DNA of 6,717 bases from Caulobacteraceae bacterium (lineage in GTDB: Bacteria; Pseudomonadota; Alphaproteobacteria; Caulobacterales; Caulobacteraceae), in NCBI GenBank assembly GCA_025351125.1, contig JANXWN010000450.1:1-6717 (forward strand), read 5' to 3'. How positions within the stretch are numbered: the stretch's first letter is position 1; every line of letters starts with the position of its first letter. This document shows positions 1-5,938 of the stretch, piece after piece. The translations under genes and the position numbers were made by a program. The notes under the pieces are model-generated. The model had not been told where the DNA came from, did no database searches, and worked only from the letters and a program-made list of their open reading frames with translations.

Positions 1-1153
1 CGGTCTTCAATTCCGCAACCTCGACCAAGTCGGCGATCATCGCTTGGGCCATGGCGAGCGAGACGATGGCGAAGGTCACGCCGCTGACCGAAACGCCGAA
101 TATGATCCAATAAAGCGCGGGGGTATGGTTCGCCGGCATGAGCCCGGCGAGACGCAGCAACAAGGGCGCGATTCCAATGACGACGGCCACCACGAACAGG
201 GCCATCGTCGTGGTGCGTTTGCCAAATCGCTTAGCGATCGGCGGACCGGTGAACAGGGCCAGGAAGGCGCTGATGAAAACCCCCGCCGTAAGGCCGGCGA
301 TCTGGTGCGCGGTCAGACCCCAAAAATAGGTATTAAAATACTGGTTGAGCGAGGCGTAAATACCGATCATCAGCGCTGACGCCAGCGTGGACGCCATCAG
401 GAATACGAACGAGCGATTGGCCAAAGTCTCTCTCATTTCGGCCAAGGACCGCGCCAAGCTCAGTCGGCGGCGCGGCGGCGGCACTTTGAGCATGGGGATG
501 CAATGGTGCGTTCCGACCGCCGAGGTCAGCATGGTTGTGAACATCACCGCCGCGGCGATCACGCCGTAGTGGATATAGCCCGCCGGATTAAGCTGGCCGA
601 CGGGGTGGGCGCGATCGGGCGTGAGCAGCACGGTAAAAGCCAGGAGTTGGATGCTCAGTCCCCCGATCCAGCCAAAGAAGCTGCGGTAACTGACAAGTAC
701 CGATCGTTCGTCATATTGATCGGTCAGTTCGGCGGCGAGAGCCGCACTGGGCACTTCGTAAAGCGAAACCAGCGCGCGAACCCCGACGGCGCAGACGACC
801 AAATAGCCCAGAAGGCCCTGTTGGCTCCAATGCGGCGGGTTCCACACCGCCGCATACGCCAAGGCTATCGGGAGAGGCGCGGCGTACATAAACGGATGGC
901 GCCGTCCCCACCGCGAGCGCAAATTGTCGGACATTTGACCAATCAGAGGATCGATACAGGCGTCGATCATCAATGCGATCATCAAGGCGATCCCTACCGT
1001 CGTCGCCGGAAGCCCCACCACCTGATTGTAAAACAACAGTAAAAGATAGCTGAAGCCGTTGTCCTTGACGCCGAACGACGCGGCGCCCAGGCCATAGAAC
1101 AGCTTGGTGCGCATATCGAGCGGGCGGCGCGCCGCGGCGACGGTTTCGGTCAT
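1..1153 (-). CDS. GPH-family (MFS_2) sugar-cation symporter, C-terminus cut by window edge
   Basis: This inner-membrane secondary transporter belongs to the glycoside-pentoside-hexuronide:cation symporter family, whose members take up sugars, glycosides or uronides with H+ or Na+. About 384 codons are visible and the frame is open to the left edge; relatives are usually 450-500 residues. The start is ATG at 1153-1151, with AGAGGAA ending 4 nt and its GAGG core 6 nt upstream. Family signatures are FGVKDNGFSYLLLLFYNQ (about residues 27-44) in the first helix, DPLIGQMSDNLRSRWGRRHP (about 68-87) in the helix 2-3 loop, and MIADLVEVAELKT just before the edge, which matches the late GPH 'ADxVxxxExxT' region. 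Many hydrophobic helices alternate with short charged loops. It lies downstream of lldD in the same direction after 186 nt, so co-transcription is possible but not shown. The substrate cannot be read from the sequence. Family assignment is firm; lactate or sugar specificity is open. Confidence 0.9.
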   Translation of the reverse strand, partial: MTETVAAARRPLDMRTKLFYGLGAASFGVKDNGFSYLLLLFYNQVVGLPATTVGIALMIALMIDACIDPLIGQMSDNLRSRWGRRHPFMYAAPLPIALAYAAVWNPPHWSQQGLLGYLVVCAVGVRALVSLYEVPSAALAAELTDQYDERSVLVSYRSFFGWIGGLSIQLLAFTVLLTPDRAHPVGQLNPAGYIHYGVIAAAVMFTTMLTSAVGTHHCIPMLKVPPPRRRLSLARSLAEMRETLANRSFVFLMASTLASALMIGIYASLNQYFNTYFWGLTAHQIAGLTAGVFISAFLALFTGPPIAKRFGKRTTTMALFVVAVVIGIAPLLLRLAGLMPANHTPALYWIIFGVSVSGVTFAIVSLAMAQAMIADLVEVAELKT

Positions 1154-1339
1154 GCGTTTCCTCTGCGGTATTTAGACTAACGGCGCCGAATCCTCGGCAT
1201 CGGTCGGACTGTAGGGGTAAGCGTTTTTCGGAGATAGCCATTCACCCGAGCGAGGCCGCTCGCCGGCAAGGAGGCCGACCCGAAGGCGACGCGATCGCGG
1301 ATCGGACCTAAGATCCGATGGGTTTGCCGACCAAGAGAT
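1154..1339 (-). other. Intergenic gap between lldD and the symporter gene
   Basis: This 186-nt non-coding gap contains two short inverted repeats: ATCGGA/TCCGAT (1301-1306 and 1314-1319, 7-nt loop), about 20 nt past the lldD stop, and CGAGCG/CGCTCG (1247-1252 and 1257-1262, 4-nt loop). Neither is followed by a T-run on the minus strand, so neither is a convincing intrinsic terminator. I see no strong promoter for the symporter. The gap could be read through, or could carry a weak promoter. Confidence 0.5.
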
Positions 1340-2479
1340 CTAGGCCAATAAGTCGCGTCCGATATCAGCCGCCCGCGTTACGCCGGTCAGCGCCATGGCC
1401 ACGCGGATTTCGGCTTCGATAATCCGCAGCACGTGCGCCACGCCCGCCTCGCCGCCGCCCGCTAGCGCATAAGCCCAGGCGCGACCGATCATCACGCTCT
1501 TGGCGCCCAGCGCCAACATCCGCACCACGTCCAAACCCGAGCGTACGCCGCCGTCGGCCAGCACGGTCAGACGCTCGCCGACGGCGTCGGCGATGGCCGG
1601 AAGAGCGGCAGCGGTCGACAAAGCGCCGTCGAGTTGTCGACCGCCGTGATTCGAAACGACGATGCCGTCGGCCCCCGAGTCGGCGGCGAGGCGAGCGTCG
1701 TCGGGGTCGAGTACGCCTTTTATGATCAATGTTCCGCGCCAACTGTCTCGGATCCACTCCAGATCCTTCCAGGTGACGGAGGGATCGAAATTATCGCTCA
1801 GCCACGCCATGTAGTTTTCGATGCCGTCGGCCTTGCCGAGCACGGCGCTTAAATTACCCAGCCGATGCGGACGGCCCATGACGCCGACGTCCCAGGCCCA
1901 ACGGGGGTGGGTGACGCTCTGAAATGTCCGTCTCAGCCGCCCTGACCAATTGGCCGCGTTGGAGAGGCCGGTACGATAATCGCGATAGCGCACGCCGGGC
2001 GTCGGAAGATCGACGGTGAACACCAAAGTCGTGCAGCCCGCGGCCCTGGCGCGGGCCAGCATATCGCGCATGAAAGGCTTGTCGCGCAGCATATACAATT
2101 GAAACCAAAACGGCCTTTGGGTGGCGGCCGAGACCTCTTCGAGGGAACACAGTGAGACGGTGGAAAGGGTAAAGGGCGCCCCGGCGTTTTGCGCGGCACG
2201 CGCCGCCTGAATTTCACCGCGCCGGGCATTCATCCCACCGAGCCCGACCGGCGCCAACACCACGGGGATGGCGATCGCCTCGCCGAACAAAGTCGTGGCC
2301 ACGTCGATCTTGGAAACGTCGCACAGCACCCGCTGCCTGAGGGCGAGGTCTTGCAGATCGCGGCGGTTGCGCTTCAGAGTCACTTCGTCGAAGGAACCGC
2401 CGTCGATATAGTTGAACAGAAATGCGGGCAGGCGCCGCCGCGCCAACGTTCGATAGTCCATAACCGACGCCGCTTTCAT
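1340..2479 (-). CDS. lldD: FMN-dependent L-lactate dehydrogenase (quinone-linked)
   Basis: This enzyme oxidises L-lactate to pyruvate using FMN and passes electrons to the membrane quinone pool, allowing respiratory growth on lactate. The 379-residue protein covers the whole alpha-hydroxy-acid oxidase TIM barrel and follows E. coli LldD (396 aa, from memory) nearly end to end, lacking only a short C-terminal tail. Visible motifs, numbered from the ATG, are [12 protein letters not shown] (Tyr24, substrate-binding), [78 protein letters not shown] (Lys254, flavin-contacting), [10 protein letters not shown] (catalytic base His278 and substrate-binding Arg281), and LADGGVRSG with a later GR pair for FMN phosphate. 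I chose ATG at 2479 because AAGG (2490-2487 on the minus strand) sits 7 nt upstream; a GTG immediately before it (2482) is the alternative. The glycolate and mandelate oxidase relatives are less likely, given the close match to LldD-specific segments. Confidence 0.95.
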   Translation of the reverse strand: MKAASVMDYRTLARRRLPAFLFNYIDGGSFDEVTLKRNRRDLQDLALRQRVLCDVSKIDVATTLFGEAIAIPVVLAPVGLGGMNARRGEIQAARAAQNAGAPFTLSTVSLCSLEEVSAATQRPFWFQLYMLRDKPFMRDMLARARAAGCTTLVFTVDLPTPGVRYRDYRTGLSNAANWSGRLRRTFQSVTHPRWAWDVGVMGRPHRLGNLSAVLGKADGIENYMAWLSDNFDPSVTWKDLEWIRDSWRGTLIIKGVLDPDDARLAADSGADGIVVSNHGGRQLDGALSTAAALPAIADAVGERLTVLADGGVRSGLDVVRMLALGAKSVMIGRAWAYALAGGGEAGVAHVLRIIEAEIRVAMALTGVTRAADIGRDLLA

Positions 2480-2508
2480 CACCGTGCCTTCGCCGTGAGT
2501 CGCCGATC

Positions 2509-2516
2509 ATTGTATA
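2509..2516 (-). promoter_or_regulatory. Candidate -10 element of the lldD promoter
   Basis: Read on the minus strand this is TATACAAT, a good sigma-70-type -10 sequence about 30 nt upstream of the lldD ATG. It would give a short leader of roughly 20-25 nt that includes the AAGG ribosome-binding site. I cannot find a convincing TTGACA-like -35 at 16-18 nt, so an activator or a weak -35 would be needed. Inference only. Confidence 0.4.
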
Positions 2517-2570
2517 GCGTGAAAGCGGAACGGCGGGGCGCGACCACATCCGCGTTCCCGGCATAACCCC

Positions 2571-2597
2571 GCGCGCAATGGAAGATTTTGCGCGCAA
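2571..2597. promoter_or_regulatory. Inverted/direct GCGCGCAA repeats, operator-like
   Basis: GCGCGCAA (2571-2578) is followed by the perfect 10-bp palindrome TTGCGCGCAA (2588-2597). This makes an 8-bp perfect inverted repeat with a 9-nt spacer and also a direct repeat at 19-nt spacing. Related shorter copies lie at 2626-2631 (GCGCAA) and 2644-2650 (GCGCGCA). The cluster sits between the divergent lldD and secreted-protein genes, where a shared operator would be expected. No known regulator's consensus is recognised, and GC-rich sequence makes such words fairly common by chance. Confidence 0.3.
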
Positions 2598-2691
2598 CAG
2601 AGCGCTTTACAGGGCCTTTCGAATGGCGCAATTTTTTCTTCAAGCGCGCATCAGGCACGCCGTTAACGAATAATCTGAAGAGGAACGCGTC

Positions 2692-3159
2692 GTGAAAACA
2701 TTGGTTCTGTCAATTATCTTGGCCGGAGTATCGGTTGGTACGGCCAGCGCGGAAACATTCACCTTTACCTCGAAATCCACAGTCGCCAACCAGATCGTGG
2801 CGCCGACCACCGGCGGTCCGCCGGTCGCCGCCGTATTTATTTCCGGTACGTCGGAGACGATCTTCGCCTCGGGAAAAAAAGGGTCGAATATATTCAACTG
2901 CGCGCAATGGAGCTCCACGCCTGGGTTTGTCTTCATGACCGTGGGCGCGTGCACTTTTGTCGATCAGAACGGCGACAAGGCCTCGATCATTTCGGGTTGT
3001 GACTTCACGAACAAGGATCAGTCGCAACAAAATTGTTGGGGCGGGCTCACGGGTCTGACAGGCGCCGTGGCGGGTAAGTCCGGCACGATTTCGTGGCACG
3101 CGACGAATAACGCCGATGGCAAAAGCGGCAGCTCCGCCGGTGTCGGTCAGTGGAACTGA
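2692..3159 (+). CDS. Small secreted four-cysteine protein of unknown function
   Basis: I do not recognise this 155-residue protein. The start is GTG at 2692, preceded by GAAGAGGA (2677-2684) at 7-nt spacing, which is the best ribosome-binding site in the area. Residues 1-20 form a standard Sec signal peptide: MK, a hydrophobic core, then TASA with predicted cleavage before Glu21. The mature part of about 135 residues is polar, Gly/Ser/Thr-rich and has no further membrane segment. It has four Cys (70, 87, 103, 115), which could form two disulfides in the periplasm, and four Trp (73, 116, 135, 154). The C-terminal third (about 118-155) is Gly/Ser-rich and may be flexible or all-beta. No lipobox, enzyme motif or repeat domain is evident. 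It is transcribed away from lldD and sits 163 nt before PBP1A. A periplasmic or exported role is inferred only from the signal peptide. Confidence 0.8.
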   Translation: MKTLVLSIILAGVSVGTASAETFTFTSKSTVANQIVAPTTGGPPVAAVFISGTSETIFASGKKGSNIFNCAQWSSTPGFVFMTVGACTFVDQNGDKASIISGCDFTNKDQSQQNCWGGLTGLTGAVAGKSGTISWHATNNADGKSGSSAGVGQWN

Positions 3160-3180
3160 TTGTCTCAGCTTCGTAACGTG

Positions 3181-3224
3181 GGCGCCTCGCCGGCCTAATC
3201 GCCAAAAATGGCGGGCGAGACGCC
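3181..3224 (+). repeat. Two-level stem-loop downstream of the secreted-protein gene
   Basis: GGCGCCTCGCC (3181-3191) pairs with GGCGAGACGCC (3214-3224), 10 of 11 positions. Inside it CGCC (3200-3203) pairs with GGCG (3210-3213) around the loop AAAAAT. It begins 21 nt after the stop codon of the secreted-protein gene. No T-run follows, so it is not a classic intrinsic terminator; it could stabilise the 3' end of the transcript or assist factor-dependent termination. The rest of the 163-nt gap to PBP1A is GC-rich and shows no clear promoter. Confidence 0.4.
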
Positions 3225-3322
3225 AGCGATAGGGGGCGCCGGTGTTCGACGACGCCGCGGCGGCTTAGGCCAAAGCGGCGCCGCGCCCGCGAGTTGGCGC
3301 CTGGATCGAAGGTTGCTAGAGC

Positions 3323-5764
3323 ATGGCGGCAGCGGAACGCTTGATCCGCGGAGGTCCGCCCGTTTTGATTCCATTTGGTCGCCGGATAGCCCTGGCCGGG
3401 TTCGCCATCGTGGGCGCCGCGGTGACGGCGGGCCTGTGCGCGGGCGTCTATATCGCCGTGTTGTTTCACCAGATCCCCAGCGCCGCTCAACTAGCCGACT
3501 ACCATCCACCGACCGCGACGCGGGTTTATGCCTGGGACGGCACGCTGATCGGCGAGTTCTCGAAAATAAGACGTATCTACGTCCCGTATGATCAGATGCC
3601 GCGCAATCTGATCTTGGCGTTCTTGGCCGCCGAGGATCATAATTTTTTCAAACACGGCGGAGTTGATGTCGGGGGCACCTCGCGCGCCGTGATCAAGGAC
3701 GTGTTCAACGTGCTGCAAGGCAAGCGTCCCGAAGGCGGCTCGACCATCACGCAACAGGTGGCCAAAAATGTCGCCTTGACCAACGAGGTGTCGGTGGGGC
3801 GCAAGCTAAAAGAAGCGCTACTGGCGACGCGGCTAGAGGAGACGCTCAGCAAGACGCAGATTCTGGAGATTTATCTTAATGAAATATGGCTCGGCTATCG
3901 CTCCTACGGCGTGGGCGCGGCCGCGTATAATTATTTCGGAAGGTCGATCTCGGATCTGAGTTTGGCGCAATGCGCGTATCTAGCCGCGCTGCCCAAGGGG
4001 CCAGACAATTATCAGCCGATCAAGCAAAAGGCCGCCGCCATCCATCGGCGCGATATGATCCTACAGAACATGGCCGATCTGGGCTGGGTCACCCAAGCGC
4101 AGGCCAAGGCGGCGATGGCCGAGGATCTCAAGGTCGAAACTGCTCCGGCGCGCAGCAAATATCACGACGCCGACTATTTCGTCGACGAGGCGCGTCGTCA
4201 GGCGACGGCGATCAAGTCGGTCGGCGCAGATCTCAACAAGGGTGGTTATTACATGCGCACCACTCTGGATCCGCGCCTGCAGACCGCGGCGCGGATCGCC
4301 TTGATGGACGGGCTGGAGACCTACGACCACCGGCACGGCTGGCGGGGAGCGTGGGGACATGTCGCCATCACCTCCGGCTGGCAGGCGGCGGCCCTCAGCA
4401 AGACCCCGCCGTCCGAGCGCAAGTTGTGGCGCGCCGCCGTGGTTACGCAGGCCGGCGGCGGCGTCACCGTGCAATTAGCCGACGACAATTCGATCGGCGC
4501 CCTGGTTGGCAAGGATATCGCGTGGGCGCGCGCCGGGCGGGGATTAAACGTCGGCGATCTCGTATTCGTCGAGGCGGAGGGCGGCGCCTGGCGCCTGCGG
4601 CAAATTCCCATCGTTAACGGGGCGATCGTGGCCATGGAGCCGAACAGCGGGCGGGTGTTGGCCATGATGGGCGGCTACAGTTTTTCGCTGTCGAACTTCA
4701 ACCGTGCGACGCAAGCCTATCGTCAACCGGGCTCGTCGTTCAAACCGTTCGTCTATGCCACGGCGTTGGAAAGCGGCCAATTTACCCCCGCCAGTATCGT
4801 ACGCGACGGGCCGATAACCTTGCCGGGATTCGGCGGGGAAAGTTGGAGTCCGGAAAATTACGAACATAAATATCTTGGCCCGTTGGTGTTTCGTCGTGGG
4901 CTGGAGTTGTCTCTCAACACCATGACGGTACGCATCGCCCAGCAAGTCGGGATGCGCAAAATTACCGATACCGCCAAGCGGTTTGGCGTGGTGGATAAAA
5001 TGGAGCCAGTGTTGGCGATGGCCTTGGGGGCCGGCGAGACGACGCCGTTTCGGATGACCGGCGCCTATTCGTCTTTCGTCAACGGTGGTCGCAAGGTGCA
5101 ACCGCATCTGATTGAATTGGTTGAAAATCGTGACGGCACGCTGCTCTATCGCAACGATCAGCGCGAATGTGCCGGTTGCGCGGCGGACTTCTCCGGCGCG
5201 GACGGCCCGGACATGGCGCTTGCGGGCGAGCAACTGATCGACCCGATTACCGCTTATCAGATACAAACGATGTTAGAGGGCGTGGTCATCCGGGGCACCG
5301 CCGCGGCGGCGCATGTGCTGGGCCGCCCGATCGGCGGCAAGACCGGCACGACCAATGACTTTCGCAGCGCCTGGTTTGTCGGTTTTTCGCCCCAGATCGT
5401 CGTCGGCGTGTTCGTCGGCTTCGACGACAATCGATCGCTCGGCAAGGGTGAAACCGGAGCCGTCGCCGCCCTGCCGGTGTTCATCGAGTTCATGCAGGAG
5501 GCGCAAAAGGGCTTCCCGCCTTTGGAATTCAAGCCTCCCCCCAACACCAAGTTCGTCACTGTCGGTCCTAATCGCGAGGCCTTCCGGCCTGGCACCGAAC
5601 CGAAGGTGAGCGCTGTCGCCGCCGGCGCTCGCCCGGGTCAAATGGACCGCGCCTATAACATCACGCCCGGCGTTGCCGGTAGTCCAGGACCAGCGCCGGG
5701 GGCGGCGCCGGTCAAACCGGCCCGACCGACCAAGAGCGCGGACGATCTTAGCGGTTTGTATTAA
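3323..5764 (+). CDS. mrcA: Penicillin-binding protein 1A, bifunctional peptidoglycan synthase
   Basis: This class A PBP polymerises lipid II into glycan strands and cross-links the stem peptides on the outer face of the inner membrane. The 813-residue protein has a short cytoplasmic tail, one transmembrane helix (about 21-48), a GT51 glycosyltransferase domain (about 65-240), an OB-like insert (about 335-425) and a transpeptidase domain (about 430-725). GT51 motifs are AAEDHNFF (catalytic Glu104), GGSTITQQVAKN (138-149), RKLKEALLATRLE and IYLNEIWLG (Glu187). Transpeptidase motifs are PGSSFKPF (nucleophile Ser471, Lys474), SLN (530-532) and KTGTT (673-677). All key residues are present. A Pro/Ala-rich tail (about 738-803) follows. 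A CxxC pair (Cys616, Cys619) lies between SLN and KTG. ATG 3323 has GAAGG 10 nt upstream, but TTG 3365, preceded by GGAGG (3350-3354), would give a 799-residue form that keeps the whole membrane anchor. It ends 174 nt before prfB, a gene order I recall from other alphaproteobacteria. Confidence 0.96.
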   Translation: MAAAERLIRGGPPVLIPFGRRIALAGFAIVGAAVTAGLCAGVYIAVLFHQIPSAAQLADYHPPTATRVYAWDGTLIGEFSKIRRIYVPYDQMPRNLILAFLAAEDHNFFKHGGVDVGGTSRAVIKDVFNVLQGKRPEGGSTITQQVAKNVALTNEVSVGRKLKEALLATRLEETLSKTQILEIYLNEIWLGYRSYGVGAAAYNYFGRSISDLSLAQCAYLAALPKGPDNYQPIKQKAAAIHRRDMILQNMADLGWVTQAQAKAAMAEDLKVETAPARSKYHDADYFVDEARRQATAIKSVGADLNKGGYYMRTTLDPRLQTAARIALMDGLETYDHRHGWRGAWGHVAITSGWQAAALSKTPPSERKLWRAAVVTQAGGGVTVQLADDNSIGALVGKDIAWARAGRGLNVGDLVFVEAEGGAWRLRQIPIVNGAIVAMEPNSGRVLAMMGGYSFSLSNFNRATQAYRQPGSSFKPFVYATALESGQFTPASIVRDGPITLPGFGGESWSPENYEHKYLGPLVFRRGLELSLNTMTVRIAQQVGMRKITDTAKRFGVVDKMEPVLAMALGAGETTPFRMTGAYSSFVNGGRKVQPHLIELVENRDGTLLYRNDQRECAGCAADFSGADGPDMALAGEQLIDPITAYQIQTMLEGVVIRGTAAAAHVLGRPIGGKTGTTNDFRSAWFVGFSPQIVVGVFVGFDDNRSLGKGETGAVAALPVFIEFMQEAQKGFPPLEFKPPPNTKFVTVGPNREAFRPGTEPKVSAVAAGARPGQMDRAYNITPGVAGSPGPAPGAAPVKPARPTKSADDLSGLY

Positions 5765-5804
5765 ACCGGCCGCCGCGCTATGGCCGCCGATCTTGGTTGC
5801 ACCC

Positions 5805-5856
5805 TAGAGCCTGATGCGTTTACACGGAACAGCTGTAAACGCTGAATCAGGCTCTA
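5805..5856 (+). repeat. Long palindromic repeat, copy 1 (inverted relative to copy 2)
   Basis: The outer stem TAGAGCCTGAT (5805-5815) pairs perfectly with ATCAGGCTCTA (5846-5856). The inner stem GCGTTTACA (5816-5824) pairs perfectly with TGTAAACGC (5834-5842). A TGA bulge (5843-5845) interrupts the right side, and the loop is CGGAACAGC. It begins 40 nt after the PBP1A stop and is followed by a T-rich stretch (5861-5869), so it could also help end the PBP1A transcript. It has the look of the intergenic palindromic units common in Hyphomicrobiales genomes; that link is from memory. Confidence 0.8.
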
Positions 5857-5868
5857 CACGTTTGCTTT

Positions 5869-5919
5869 TAGAGCAGGATTCAGATTTTAGACCGTTCCGT
5901 CTAAAATCATCCTGCTCTA
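5869..5919 (+). repeat. Long palindromic repeat, copy 2
   Basis: The outer stem TAGAGCAGGAT (5869-5879) pairs perfectly with ATCCTGCTCTA (5909-5919). The inner stem GATTTTAGAC (5883-5892) pairs perfectly with GTCTAAAATC (5899-5908). A TCA bulge (5880-5882) lies on the left, and the loop is CGTTCC. Its reverse complement shares the architecture of copy 1: the TAGAGC start, a TGA bulge in the same place and an ACGGAAC loop region. Twelve nt separate the two copies, and this one ends 19 nt before the prfB ATG. Confidence 0.8.
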
Positions 5920-5938
5920 GCTGAAAGTTATTGTTCCT

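Noticed and set aside
503..1042. Open frame of 179 codons on the plus strand
   Set aside because: It is antisense to the symporter, with an Arg/His/Gln-rich translation typical of a GC-rich shadow frame.
711..1241. Open frame of 176 codons on the minus strand overlapping the symporter gene
   Set aside because: It is a different frame of the same strand as the GPH symporter, whose frame carries clear family motifs; the alternative translation is Arg-rich and resembles no family.
1301..1319. Possible terminator after lldD (ATCGGA/TCCGAT)
   Set aside because: The stem is 6 bp with a 7-nt loop and no T-tract on the minus strand, too weak to call as a terminator.
4544..5266. Open frame of 240 codons on the minus strand
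   Set aside because: It is antisense to the PBP1A transpeptidase domain, whose frame holds all catalytic motifs; the antisense product has no recognisable domain.
5768..5786. Possible intrinsic terminator (CGGCC/GGCCG) just after PBP1A
   Set aside because: The stem is only 5 bp and no T-run follows; the long hairpin starting at 5805 is the stronger candidate.
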